This document shows positions 35,685 to 47,950 of a DNA stretch of 64,000 nucleotides, piece by piece; position 1 is the stretch's first letter, and every line of letters starts with the position of its first letter. The position numbers and the translations under genes were made by a program. The notes below the pieces were generated by a model. That model saw only the letters and a list, made by a program, of their open reading frames with translations, did not search any database and was not told the DNA's origin. The DNA comes from Sarocladium kiliense (lineage: Eukaryota > Ascomycota > Sordariomycetes > Hypocreales > Sarocladiaceae), in contig JAUZTG010000020.1 in assembly GCA_030734395.1 (NCBI GenBank), positions 1,364,001-1,428,000 of the forward strand, in the 5' to 3' direction.

Positions 35685-36559
35685 TAGATTTATTTGGAAA
35701 TAAATGGCAGGTACAAAGAGATGCTCTGGCCCTTTCTGATATATGGCCAAGCGGAAGATGTCACTGCAACCGTGTTCGACTGGTGCCACCGTTCTGGCAT
35801 CACGTGTCCCTAGAGACATGACGATGCCTTCACTTGAGAGCTTACGGAGCTCTGCATAAGGACGCGGAAAGGAGTCACTGCCTGCACAATGTTTGCAGGT
35901 GACATCAGCATACTGACCGTTAATCACTCTTCCCTGAGCTATCACCAAACACTCAAACCCTCCAAAAAGAAAAGCACCCGCACCCGGATTTGCACCGAGA
36001 TCCTTGGCTTGCACCTAGACCATGACAGAGTAGGAGTCCAACGAGTTGCTATTACTCTATACGGGTGTGAATATGCTCGAGTGCACTATGCAAGTCGAGA
36101 GAGCCTCCTGACCATTGCGCCAGGCAGACTGTTTTGTTGGGAGACTCAATGGATATTGTGATTCATAAAGGTATGCAGTGTTTGCTTGGTGCAGCGGGTG
36201 TTTGCCAGGTGATGAGACGGAGAGGTGGTACGAGGTGGGAGGGTGCAGAATCAGGAGGCTGGATAGAACGGTGAGGCGAGGAAGCGTTACACAAGACACC
36301 ATGAATGTAGGTGAGGGGCTTGGAAGGCACGCACTGCGTAGGAGACCGTTGTAAATGTTCCAGACCACCAGAGGGCTCACCGTGAGGTGATTTCGGGAGG
36401 GGGATGGTAAGGAGTAGAAGACGCCTACAAGATGATCACGAACATCAGCTAGAAGAGAGTAGAGCGAATCACCGCCCACTTCAACGCAGAATCAGGGAGT
36501 CGGTCTAGGATAAGGTTAAAAGCAGTGGAAACCCTCGTGCCTACGGTATGATGTAGAGG

Positions 36560-36770
36560 CTAAGATAGCAGGCATGAAAGTAGGTAAGATATTATCTAGT
36601 ATAGTGGTACAATAGAGACCACGATAGTAGGTATGATATCGTCTAGAATATAGGCGCGATAGGGAGTAAGATAGCAGTTATAATAGAAAGTAGAATATGA
36701 TTATGATAGAGAGTAGAGTAGTAGGCACAATAGGAAGCAAGATGTCGCCTGAGATACTGCTCAAGATACA
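36560..36770 (+). repeat. Degenerate minisatellite, about four units of 45-60 bp
   Basis: Phrases of the type GATAGYAGGYATGATA recur at about 36564, 36623, 36670 and 36716, each followed by a purine-rich or CTAGTATA/CTAGAATATA tail. Units differ by substitutions and small indels. The tract is far more AT-rich and purine-biased than its surroundings. Its origin is unknown. Confidence 0.55.
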
Positions 36771-37238
36771 GAGCGGAACAGTCGCCAACAGACGACGTTG
36801 TGCTCATACCTGAATGCCGAGGACACCGTCTCGATCACGTTGACGGACACGCAATTTGCACTAACGTCGAGCTGTCACAGATACAGTCCTTGAACGAAAT
36901 GTGCTCTTTGGATAACCAGGACACTAGTGTCAGAAGTGCGATGGTCTTCTACCAGGTCTATGCTCTCCCGATGTTGAATTGTTAGGCGATTTCTCAATGC
37001 CGGGTGTTCTTTCGTTAAACCTTCACAACACCACACTAGACACCTGCAAGCTCTAAACCACACACAGACATTGCACGTGGGAGAATTGTCTCTGCAAGAC
37101 GCCAAGCTCATTCAAATCATGTCTCACTCGGTGTTCAAGGACGAGGCCCATACAGAATTGCCACTTGAGGCATCGTGCAGCGGAACATCTAAGGTCCCCC
37201 CACTGCGGCTTTCGAGCGTCACCCGTTGCCGGGGTCCA

Positions 37239-37251
37239 GGGGGGGGGGGGG
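37239..37251 (+). repeat. Poly-G run (13 G)
   Basis: Thirteen consecutive G in non-coding DNA preceded by GGGGTCCA. Probably slippage-prone; with the flanking G4 block it could adopt G-quadruplex structure, which is inference. Confidence 0.8.
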
Positions 37252-38939
37252 CGCTGCAAGACACCAGCCCAGGGCTGCTTGTCTGTTAGCCACTGGATGC
37301 AGGGTCAGACGAGGTTGGTCTGCCGCGAAAAGGGAGCCTTCGAGGCCCTGGCGTCCATCAGGTCATGCCTGAAGGTAAGTTTTAGGGACACTTTAGCTTT
37401 GCGTTATTAGTCTGCGTCTACACATGCGGAAAGCAGAACACCCTCCCAGACGCCAGAAAGTTATCGCGAGCCCGAAAATCACCACAGACGAAGCTGATCA
37501 TGAACACATCGCAATATCACTTAAGAATGCCGCTGCTTCAATGCCCAGCACCACCTGAGGAAGTCAATTGCAGGGTGGCGATACGGGAGAGTGGGGCATG
37601 ACGTTTTTGGCGACGAGGGCAGATGGAGGGGGAGGGGCACAGAAAATTGACCGCACGGATAGTGGACGACGCTTCACGAAGGCGGCAAAGGTGATCGAGT
37701 GGGACCTTGATGAAGATGAGGTAATGTGTCGTGCCTCGACTTATGGTGCATTCAAGATCCTATAGAAGATGTGTTTAGAGGCATAATAGCTAACATGTCA
37801 CAGAGTGAAGCTGCAGCTCAAGCTGACCTAGGTGGTGGGCATTGTCGCGAGTCGAAACAATAGCCGCATGACTCACACACACGAGAAGAAAAGGCCAGCC
37901 TCTCTGATCCAAAATAGTCCTCGCAGAATTCAGGAGCGTAGACTGCTATACACCAGATTCATCAGGTCATCGAGGAAAACAGCGGTGCAGGTTGGGCTCC
38001 AGCCTGGTCGGGCAGGCACCAAAACCAAAACACCAACTGGCCTGAGCAGATCCTCCGTCCTGTGAGAACTTTTCGCAGAGGAGGAAGAGGGCCCATCTGC
38101 CCCGCTCACCTCCCCTACCAAACGCAATGTACCTCTGCTGCTGTGGACACTGTGACGTGCAACCTAGCTGGAAGCGATCACTCATGATGGCGGACGGAGA
38201 TGCCGCAAGGGCGATGCACCGTTTTTCACGTCTGCCATGTGAGAAGCTGGAGACTTGCGATAGCTTGCGAAACATATTCTCATTCCTGAATACTCGTCAG
38301 GAAGGAGCATCGGCGTGGATGTAGTAATCTTCAGGCTGCGAGCAGCATCTGGAACGAGGGCCTCCTGCCACCATCCTTCCATTTCATCGTGATTACAGCA
38401 CTACTGATTGGCTACCTCACCATTTCCAGCCGCCTTAGGCCAGAATCGAAAAACCAAGATGTGGATAATGAAAACACTGTAGCAGTGATACATCCAACTT
38501 GTTAGGGCTAGCCAGCTGCTACCACCTGTTGCACGGCGACTGGCAGGCCTGGTGGCACTGCTAGAGCGCGAAAAAAAAATCGTTGCCCCGCGCACGTAAC
38601 AGTGAAGGCCTGCGGCAACCAAGCCACCCCACTTGCTCGCCCCTCCTCTCCCCTCCTCCTCTCTTTTGCCTTTAAAACACCATCCCCTCGAAATTTCTGC
38701 GTCTTCTGAAAGCTTTTCCTCTCCTCGTCGGTCATACCAGGTACATTTCGTTGCCTCCCTGCCAATTTGTGAGTTTACCCGTGCTCTGTCCCTCGAGTGC
38801 ATCTCTCAACGAACAAACTTTGTCGTTTCGCGAGTTTGATCTCGTTCTCTCGACACCCTGCTGACCCCGCGGCTTCAAGTCAAAACTCCCGTCGTAAAGA
38901 CTCAAATACCACAAACCAAGTTCATCCAACACCGCCAAC

Positions 38940-40825
38940 ATGGGGTAAGTTTCCATCACCGGCATCAGCCTTGTGATTGTTTCTTGCCGTCCTCCATGCT
39001 GACAAACTCATAGTAAGGAGGACAAGACTCACATCAACGTGGTCGTTATCGGGTACGTACCGCCAAACGAGCTACCGACCGCTCATCGACTTGCATATCT
39101 AACATCACAACAGCCACGTCGACTCCGGCAAGTCGACCACCGTAAGTTCCTACCCATGATCTTGTCGCATCAACACTTTTGGCGATACCCTTTGTTGCGA
39201 AACATGCTAACATGGCACATAGACTGGTCACCTGATCTACCAGTGCGGTGGTATCGACAAGCGTACCATCGAGAAGTTCGAGAAGGTTCGTGACAGTCCC
39301 GCGATTCTCGCCTCAATTTCCTAGCTGCTGCGTTTGTGCCCGCCGTCTGCTCGAATCTTGTTACGACCCCTCACTGAAGTCGCACAATTTTTCACGGCGC
39401 TTATCTGTTGGTGGGGCTGCAAATTTACCCCGCCACTGCAAATGCGTTTGGACCACGGGCGCGAAGGCAGCGACCAGGATATGATGACCGCCTGAACTGT
39501 GACTGACTTTTTGATCAACAGGAAGCCGCCGAGCTCGGCAAGGGTTCCTTCAAGTACGCTTGGGTCCTTGACAAGCTGAAGGCTGAGCGTGAGCGTGGTA
39601 TCACTATCGACATTGCCCTCTGGAAGTTCGAGACTCCCAAGTACTATGTCACCGTCATCGGTATGTTCACCCCTCCCATGTACCACCCTCATCAGCAGTC
39701 ACTAACCAGACTTCAGACGCTCCCGGTCACCGTGATTTCATCAAGAACATGATCACTGGTACTTCCCAGGCTGACTGCGCTATTCTCATTATCGCTGCCG
39801 GTACTGGTGAGTTCGAGGCTGGTATCTCCAAGGATGGCCAGACTCGTGAGCACGCCCTGCTCGCCTACACCCTCGGTGTGCGTCAGCTCATCGTCGCCAT
39901 CAACAAGATGGACACCACCAAGTGGTCTGAGGCCCGTTACCAGGAGATTATCAAGGAGACCTCCAACTTCATCAAGAAGGTCGGCTACAACCCCAAGACC
40001 GTCGCCTTCGTCCCCATCTCCGGTTTCCACGGTGACAACATGCTTGCCCCCACCACCAACGCCCCCTGGTACAAGGGTTGGGAGCGTGAGATCAAGGGCA
40101 ACAAGCAGACCGGCAAGACCCTCCTCGAGGCCATTGACGGTGTTGAGCCCCCCAAGCGTCCCTCCGACAAGCCCCTCCGTCTTCCCCTTCAGGATGTCTA
40201 CAAGATTGGTGGTATTGGCACGGTCCCTGTCGGCCGTATCGAGACCGGTGTCCTCAAGCCCGGTATGGTCGTCACCTTCGCCCCTGCCAACGTCACCACT
40301 GAAGTCAAGTCCGTCGAGATGCACCACGAGCAGCTCTCTGAGGGTCTTCCCGGTGACAACGTCGGCTTCAACGTGAAGAACGTCTCCGTCAAGGAGATCC
40401 GTCGTGGTAACGTTGCTGGTGACACCAAGAACGACCCCCCGCTTGGCGCTGCCTCTTTCGAGGCCCAGGTCATCGTCCTCAACCACCCCGGTCAGGTCGG
40501 TGCTGGTTACGCCCCGGTCCTCGATTGCCACACTGCCCACATTGCTTGCAAGTTCGCCGAGATCAAGGAGAAGATCGACCGCCGTACCGGCAAGTCTGTT
40601 GAGGACGCCCCCAAGTTCATCAAGTCTGGTGACTCTGCCATCGTCAAGATGGTTCCCTCCAAGCCCATGTGCGTTGAGGCTTTCACCGACTACCCTCCTC
40701 TGGGCCGTTTCGCCGTCCGTGACATGCGTCAGACCGTCGCTGTCGGTGTCATCAAGTCCGTCGAGAAGGCTGCCGCTGGTGCCGGTAAGGTTACCAAGTC
40801 CGCTGCCAAGGCTGGCAAGAAATAA
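38940..40825 (+). CDS. TEF1: Translation elongation factor 1-alpha
   Basis: GTPase that delivers aminoacyl-tRNA to the ribosome. Exons 38940-38944, 39014-39052, 39114-39141, 39223-39285, 39522-39660 and 39717-40825 give 460 aa, the normal length. The first coding exon is only five bases (ATGGG). GTP-binding elements are split by introns: G1 is GHVDSGKS(T), G3 is DAPGHRDF, G4 is NKMD. Domain 2 (VPVGRIETGVLKPGM) and the C-terminal lysine-rich tail (KVTKSAAKAGKK) are complete. The fourth intron (39286-39521, 236 nt) is the largest and starts with the weak donor GTTCGT; introns here are the variable region used in fungal taxonomy. Codons end almost always in C or T, in line with very high expression, and the promoter has a long pyrimidine tract. 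Confidence 0.98.
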
Positions 40826-41310
40826 GCGATTCACCCATCGCCAAACCCTTCCTGCCCGCGCCAAGGCGTTCATGTACTCAATTCTACGACGATATGATCT
40901 GACTCGCTTGATGAATGAGCACTCGACTTTGTCTTGGGGCACATAATGAAAGGCTGGGAAAAGGGATAACGTCTTAAAAACTTTTCATTTGTGCTGAACA
41001 GAAGAAGAAGAATAGAGAGAGTCTTGAACAATGTACCAACGTGCCACTGTGACTTGTGATGAGCAACATGATTGAAATACCCAGTGGCCTCGACCACCCG
41101 ACCTCTTCCACCTATTCGATGTAGTCATCAATCAGGTAAGTCATGTTTGTTCAATGAATGTCATGTTGCCATCTGTGACTATGCCCATGAATCCTACACT
41201 TTACGCTATCGTACAATGTCCCCTAATAGAACACATGTTCACACAGATGTTGGCCATAACCAGATCTCATATGGTCCCCCTTCACGACCAACACGTACCC
41301 CTTTGAACCT
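40826..41310. other. Tail-to-tail spacer between TEF1 and the SLS1-like gene
   Basis: 485 bp containing both 3' UTRs. An A-rich stretch (about 40,975-41,015) may carry polyadenylation signals. No gene. Confidence 0.5.
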
Positions 41311-44300
41311 CTATGCAGGCTCCACGTTCGCCGCCCCTCGCGACCAGGAGAAGTGTTCTCCATTCGCAATCTCCTTCGTCAGTTTCTTTACCGACTCGTA
41401 CGCCGCTTGACGATCTTGCCGCTTGGTACCGCGAGGCACATCCGCAATGATGGACAACTCCTGTCGTTGCCCACCATGCAATCCGGCCTCAATACTGTTG
41501 TATCGCAGGGTGAGACCTTTCCATGGCATCTCCACGGATTGGTGAACCTCTAAGCCTATGAAGAGGTATGGCATCTCCTCCACCTTCGGCTTGGGGTTTT
41601 TGAGTCCTTCGACAGGGGTACGAAGGCCATTTGAAAAGGGCACTTCGAACGTCGTTTCGCGCGGCGTGCGGAGCCGGCCTTCGGCTAGGTTGAACTCGGA
41701 GGCAGCAAGGAACGTCTGAATGGGCTCGGCGTTGATATTCAGTGGTATGAGGTGCTGGGAATGGAGCATGGCATCGACCGCTGCAGATGGGAAATAGATA
41801 TCAGCTCTCTCTTCGGCAACAAGGCTGAGGCTCGCTGTGGACGGGATTTGAAAGCTCGAGAGGTCCGCCCCAGCGTCAACTGGTATATGCAGCCGGACGT
41901 CGAAGGCCTGGTCATTCGCCCCGCGACCCGGGTGAGGTTGGAAATGCAGGACGATGGCGGTTTCTTTCGCAACAGGAGACCAATCCTCCTGCCACGTATT
42001 GATGAGGCTAGTAAGGGCGGCAGGATGCGGTACTGTGGGCAGGAGTGCACAATGTGCTGCGCTTTTGTTGGTTGCAGGATCTGTAGCAGAGACAATATGC
42101 CCAAACGTGGCGATAAACTTCTCTGTTGATCCTACATCGATAGAATCGACGCGGGGCCAGGGCTGTCCAGGACACTCGGGGTCTGGCGTCGACGGCTCGG
42201 CTTTCTGGAGAGAGGATCTCCTTGCCCAACGCCATCGTATCCTGTTTCCTGCCGACATGCTGCCCAGGGCTCTGTCGTATTGAATGAGGGCGGGTGACTC
42301 GGTTGTCTTCTGGTGTTTAAAACCCCCTCGGAAAGTCTTTCGGGCCATCAGACGGTAGACAACATCTGCAGGGTTCTCCAACCGACTCTCGTGGTTTGCC
42401 TGGGTATCATCAGGGGGTCCTGGCCGGTCGGCGGTTCGTAGCCACGATATTCTGAGTGCCTGCTTCAACGGTTAGCAATTGCCTCCATACCAGACGCTAT
42501 AGCCACGTGTCGGGAACAGATAGTGGAACATACCGAGGAGGAGGGGAATTTAGTAATCATTGTCTGCGTGTAATCCCCAAGAGATTGAAGATGCGACTCA
42601 GACCATTCGCCGCTAGGTATGGCTTTGTGCATGTATCCGGAAATCGTTGAAGATACAATCGACTTGATGGCATCATCAATCCGAGCAAGTATAGCAGACA
42701 CAGTAGCCCTTCGAGTTCGCAGAATCAAGGCCTTCCCTGCGCCAGTCTCCGCAATGACGAATGATTCCTTAGGTGAGTGACCCAGGAAATCCTGCCGAAT
42801 CGTTTTGGACAGAGTGCTTCCGGGTTCTACTTCAGTTGTCAGTAACCATGGGCAGAAGTATAGGTAGCTTCGGGATGACTCACGATTGAGAAGCCACCAG
42901 GCATCGTCTCTAAGAATGAACGACATCTTGCTGACCATGTCATGCTCATCCTGCGTTTCCAGATGCCACGCCCGCAGCAAGATTCTCAATACAGCAGCCT
43001 GCTTAGAACCTGCTTTCTCCTGCTCCGACTTATCCTTCATCTCGCCGATGTAGTCGAATCGACGCAGAACCCAACTGTATGGCGCTATGTCCTCGACCGC
43101 TGCTTTTGGTTGTGCTTGGAGATAGCTTCGAAGCTGAGCTCCGGTGAAGCCTGACATGAGGGCATCTCTGAGCTCTTCGAACTGCGATGTCCGGAGCACA
43201 GTCGTGTCCGAGGGGCGCAATTCCTCGATATTGCGGAATACCTCATCCTGCATGTCATTATTCTCGAGCTCCTGAGTGTCGCCGACCACATTGTGAAGGT
43301 CGAATGGGACACTGGGCTGGTCTCGTTCAATGATAGGTACGTCTACCCTCGAGCTTCTCATCTTGTTCGGGTTGCGGAGGATCAGGGCATCGACCCTTTT
43401 CCCGAGTGCAGAAATACCGACTTCCTTCTGATAAAGCAGTTCATCGCCATGCCAGCTTTTGCTTGCCTTTCTGGTCCGGCGAGTGTGGGGATGTATCGAG
43501 CTGGCGTCCTCTCGACTCAACGATTCATCGGCGTCCATGTAAGTGCTCTCGTCCACGTCATCCACATCCCAATCGATAGCATCTTGGGTGAGGTCCTCTG
43601 CGCCGTGAGCTGGAGTGGCCTCAGTAACTGCATCAGGGTCTTCGGTATGTGATTGGGACGGTTCTTCGTTGACTGCGCCTTCCGTAGCTATGTCTCCTCC
43701 GGTTGCTATAAGAGCCTCAATTTCGGGCTCATGCGGCGTATCAGAGATGTCGACCCTCCCATTTTCCACATCGTCTGTCGGTGGAGGTTTTTCGCTGAGG
43801 GTCTCGTCCGAGTGGTCGGCGCCAGCGGGTGCGGTCGGCTCGTTGTTCTCAGGGGTTGAGGACTCGTGCGTACTGGGTTGAGTCATCTCATCTTGTGGTT
43901 CTAGGTCGATAGCGTCCGGAGTCGCATTGTTACCAGTTCTCGGCGTACTGTCATCCCGGACCACTGGGCTTTCTATAACTGTTCCGGTCTTCGACTGCAA
44001 GGAGTCAAGCAGTTTCATGAGATCTTCGGTGTTGGAAGGATTCGCGCCACGTAGGCCTGGAATGATCGGCGGCGGCGTGCTCGGCATGCTCGGCGTGCGC
44101 CGCGGGCTCGAAGGCGCAGAGCGTGCCTTGCGTGGGCTAGATCTCCTCGTAGACCAACTTTGAGGGTCTCGCTCATGTTCCGAGGTGCGCAGGTGCTGGG
44201 AATGCCTTGTTCTCGAATCTACATTGCTCTTCGGGACTTCCTCGCCTCGGATCAGCGCTTCCACGGCGTCCGGGGACGCAATCTGGTCTGAGGCGTGGAC

Positions 44301-44588
44301 CTTGACAGGCTGTGTCCTGCTTCGCGAGCGCTGCCCTCTCGTCTCAGAAGCCCTGCGACTTCTCGAACTCTTTTGGGTTCCATTGTTGCGGAACGAACCG
44401 TATTGTGAGTCGTCAGATCGGATCAATGCTTCGACTTCATCCCTCTGGGCGATCGGGGACGGTCCATTTCGTGGTGTTCGAGCATAACCACGGACTAGAC
44501 TCGGGACAGCGCCAAATGTCGCTCGGTGTTGGATGCTCAGCCTACAGGAGCGGCATATGCGCAGCGCACAAGATGCACTGGGCCGCAT
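41311..44588 (-). CDS. SLS1: Probable mitochondrial inner-membrane protein, SLS1-like
   Basis: Yeast Sls1 links mitochondrial transcription to translation at the inner membrane. Exons 44588-42884, 42826-42534 and 42459-41311 give about 1048 aa. The N-terminus (MRPSASCALRICRSCRLS, then VRGYARTPR) is Arg/Ser-rich without acids, a good mitochondrial presequence. Residues about 40-380 are acidic, Ser/Pro-rich and probably disordered. The conserved part begins near GKRVDALILRNPNKMRSSR and continues with helical text and SFVIAETGAGKALILRTRR, KH-like features of the SLS family. The 57-nt intron 42883-42827 (GTGAGT, CTGAC, TAG) is in phase and could be missed, since the frame stays open without it. 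The start is the ATG at 44588. Assignment rests on remembered family style, so function is probable, not certain. Confidence 0.6.
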
Positions 44589-44858
44589 GGGCAATAAAAT
44601 CGTCAGTTTGTCGTGCCGCGGAGGGCGTAGTGTCGCTGGAGGTAAGGGGAAGCTGGTGGTCGAAGCTTGCCCGAAATTTTGGGGGACTGAGCTCGACGCC
44701 GATAAGGATAAGGAGCGGTGACGCGCTTGTGAGCGAGACCAGCGCGTCTAACGAGTGTACGGTTGGACTTCAGAGTATATCCACGAACATGCTACACTAT
44801 GCTGCTACAATTGCGTTGAATCAAAGATTTACAGACATCATTGAATATTTGCTTACAT

Positions 44859-45942
44859 TTAAGACGACTCAAGTCTATAGTCGCGCCTAGCTGCCTTGTT
44901 GAGTGCCTGTGCAACAGCTTTGGCTTTCTCATACTGCTCTCCATCTACTGCCTGTTCAGGTGACAGGCGCGATGTACCGAGAAGCTCTGACAAATGTAAG
45001 CTATTTGCCGACAGTATGGCGAAGGCGTGAGGATCTGGTATCTGCTGGGCGTAGACAGCCATCGCCTGGAGTGCTTGTACTGCAAGGAGACTTGGTGGCT
45101 GCAGGATAAGTTCGGCGAGAACTGCGACGGCGTTTTGATAGAAGCTGCGCGGAAAGCTTTCAAGTGTTTCCTCGGAGCCAGCAGCGGTTTTGAACCGTAA
45201 TTCTAGAGCGAGGACGGCGTTCACAAGTGCCCATCGGGCAGGACCACCTCCGTGGTCAGAGAGGCTTGTAGCGTATTGTTCTTCAAGGAGGGTAAGAAAT
45301 TTGGCTTTATCCAGGATTCGATGTTCCTTCATGACATCGTCAAAGGCATTCGCGGTTAGTCGCTTCGAGATCGGGATGGGAAGGAGAGGCGTCAGCCGAT
45401 GACCGGTAGGACGATCACCGATGCGTCGTTTCAGCTTTTCGAGATTGCTGTCATACACATCAGGATGTAGAAATCCAGTGAATATGGGTATAGGCGGCCT
45501 GGATACAGAAACTTGAGGGCTGTGAGATAGTTCTATCCCGTGCTCTGGTAACTGAAGGTGGTCGTCTGCGGTCGATGCGAGGGCAGGTTCATGCGTCTCC
45601 TGGGGTGTCTCTTCAACGTTCTTGATGGCTTTCTTTCTAGTAGCATGTTAGAAATTAGAGGACAAACCAATTCGACTAAACGTACTTTTTCCCGGGGCCA
45701 CGGGTCTTGCGAAGAGCTGGGTAGGTACACTCGCTGTCATTCGCCTTACAGAGAGAGCATCTAGGCGTCCCACCATCACATCGAGCCTTACGAGTCCTAC
45801 ACCGAGTGCATGCCTGTCAATCGTCAGTAAGCAAACTTGGTAATGGTTGTTTTGTTTCGGAATGACATACCAAGAATACTCGGGCGGGTTTGGGCAGATC
45901 AGTTGGGGCTGTCACCCTCTCAGCAGCTGCCTGATTCTGCAT
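44859..45942 (-). CDS. Short Zn2Cys6 transcription factor, ~325 aa
   Basis: Exons 45942-45871, 45813-45686 and 45636-44859 total 978 nt. Splicing the first two joins RVFL to ACTRCRTRKARCDGG, giving a zinc cluster at about residues 26-53, C-x2-C-x6-C-x6-C-x2-C-x6-C, followed by the basic stretch LRKTRGPGKKKKAIK typical of the linker. The rest contains a helical region (ARWALVNAVLALELRFKTAAG, then AVAVLAELILQPPSLLAVQAL) matching only the N-terminal half of the usual fungal middle domain. At about 325 aa it is half the usual size, and it ends in a clean TAA with no frameshift. It may lack an activation domain. It is divergent from the opsin-related gene across a 448-bp shared promoter, and lies 270 bp upstream of the SLS1-like gene on the same strand. 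Confidence 0.85.
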
Positions 45943-46390
45943 TCAGGCAACAACAGCCGCTGGTCGTAGGATGTAAATTCTTTTGTATCCGCTGTCGCTG
46001 ATCCCATGATACGTACTGAGTCAACTTCCAGGATTTATTAACGAATTCAGATCTAGGATTCTGAATATTGGGGGCGGAAGCATAATTTGGAGCCCGCCCA
46101 TTGAATTAGTCATTGACCCAAGGCTTATGCAGGATGGTCTGCTTACGCTGGGGAGACTTACTGGCCCGGAGACTATTGACCAACAGCGGGAGCATATTTG
46201 CATCCGTCTATATTCGTACTTGTCTTGAGAGACGCCAGGGTCAAACGAATAAATCTATAAAAGGGTATACACAGGACTTCATATCATCTCAGAAATCATA
46301 CACAAGTTCATCATATTCAGTTCTCTGTCATACCTGGTCTTAATGCCAAAGCAGTAGAGATCCATTGCAATTTATATACTCTCTTCCAAT
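45943..46390. promoter_or_regulatory. Shared divergent promoter, regulator and opsin-related gene
   Basis: 448 bp between the start codons of the Zn2Cys6 factor (-) and the opsin-related gene (+). TATAAAA at 46256-46262, about 130 nt before the opsin ATG, is a strong core promoter. The layout would allow the factor to control its neighbour, which is inference only. Confidence 0.55.
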
Positions 46391-47312
46391 ATGGTACTTT
46401 TCGCTCGTGGAAACGACGCGCTTTACGCAAATCCTGCACCTGCTGCCGACCAGGTGTTGTCTCTCCATGGATCAGACTGGTTATGGGCTGTTACAGCTAT
46501 ATACATTATTGCATTCGTAGGTCATCTGATTTCCCATTTTCGATCCGCAAGGACGTGACCTAACATAGGTACACTCTTTACAGCTCGGCATGACAGCCCT
46601 CTGCTTCACAGTGCACGAGAGTAAGAGGGTCTTCCACTACCTCTTCACCGTTGTCCTCCTTGTCGGTTCTATTACCTACTATAGCCAAGCTGCAGACCTA
46701 GGCTTCAGAGTAGTGCCGCAGGCTGACAACCTTGTCAATGGCGCCACGCGTCAGATTTTCTACGCCAAGTATATCAACTGGGCCGTATCATTCCCGTGCA
46801 TTTCTCTAGCACTGGGTCTTCTCTCTGGTATCTCTTGGAACACCATTATTTGCAACATGGCAATTACTTGGATCTGGGTCGCCACATACCTCGCGGCGGC
46901 GTACACTACAACAGAATACAAATGGGGGTTCTTCGCCTTCGGCACCTTTTCCTGCATTATTCTCCTCATGAGCACGATGAACGAGTGTCGCGAGGAGGCA
47001 CAGAGAATCGGCATCGGGCGAGACTATCTTGTTCTGGCATCGTGGCCGAGTTTCCTCTGGCTTCTCTACCCGGTTGCTTTTGGTCTCACCGATGGTGGGA
47101 ATGTCATCGGGGTTACTGCTGGCTTCATCTTCACCGGCATACTTGACATCTTAACCGTCATCTTCAGTTTTGTGTTACTCTTCATAGCACGCAGATGGGA
47201 CTGGCATCGACTGAACCTTGACTTCAGCGAATTCCGAGGTGCTGGGGAGTTTCGCAATTCGAATGTGAAGCAATCGCCGCCGGCTGGTACCCCTATCAAC
47301 GACATTGTCTAG
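46391..47312 (+). CDS. Opsin-related protein (HSP30/YRO2/MRH1 type)
   Basis: Seven-helix membrane protein of the microbial rhodopsin family, 284 aa, from exons 46391-46516 and 46584-47312. Intron: GTAGGT donor, CAG acceptor. Helix 1 spans the splice site (AVTAIYIIAF|LGMTALCF). Helix 3 carries FYAKYINWAVSFP, with Asn where the proton pump has the counter-ion Asp. In helix 7 the text LDILTVIFSFVLL aligns with the retinal-lysine segment of bacteriorhodopsin, but Val stands at the lysine position (about residue 234). The protein therefore should not bind retinal covalently and belongs with the stress-induced opsin-related proteins of the fungal plasma membrane. A strong TATA box fits inducible expression. 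The C-terminal tail is short and polar. Confidence 0.92.
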
Positions 47313-47950
47313 AGTTTCGACGAGTCAAGACGACGCAAGCGGCACATGTTCTGGCTATCTCAACCCTAACAACTCTGTGTGATTGCTTTATAGATGTTAC
47401 TGTTGGGTCGTGCTGCTGATTTGCACCGACTCCTGGGACTTATACGCTTCTATGTACAGCAAATGATTTGCTCCTCCTCTCCTTCACTTCTACCATTGTC
47501 TGATCTTTTATCAGCAATGCAAATAGATTCTTGAACCTGAATATCTCTTCCATACTTCCACACATTGCATGTTCCGAACAACGGAACAACGGTTTTGGAT
47601 AACGATACTGTGACGATGGCGTGAATCATATTCTCTGAATAAATATAATACTACAAATACATCAACAATACATCGAATATGCATGACTGAATACTAATTG
47701 GAATACCCGGAGGAAAACCCTCGAAACCAATTACATAAAGAAAGCTGCGCAAGTAGGTAGTACTTTTCTACAGTATCGTTGCTATCACCCCTGACGTTGA
47801 TGTGGCTTTAAAGGAGTGGGGTGCACTCTGGCGGAGTGCCACTCCGGATCACGCAAAGGCCATCCACTCACCACTCCAAAACGCGACTCCAACGCGTCTC
47901 GGGCATACATCCGTAAGGATTGCTACAGTCAATCCTAGAGCGTCTTCACA
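47313..47950. other. Intergenic region
   Basis: 638 bp, AT-rich (about 47,580-47,720 especially), with the opsin 3' UTR and the NSE3 promoter. No gene seen. Confidence 0.45.

Larger units (their letters stand above)
35685..38939. other. Intergenic region between MFS gene and TEF1
   Basis: About 3.3 kb. Left to right it holds the MFS 3' UTR, an AT-rich degenerate minisatellite (36.56-36.77 kb), a run of 13 G (37239-37251), and the TEF1 promoter, marked by a dense C/T tract at about 38,630-38,720. Frames of up to about 90 codons occur but none has a motif or supporting splice signals. Confidence 0.5.

Noticed and set aside
37568..37765. 65-codon + strand frame ending before TEF1
   Set aside because: No motif, no core promoter and no intron support; could be chance.
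39713..40942. Long - strand open frame of about 409 codons
   Set aside because: It is the antisense of TEF1. The strong C/T codon bias of TEF1 removes stops on the opposite strand; the translation has no family motif.
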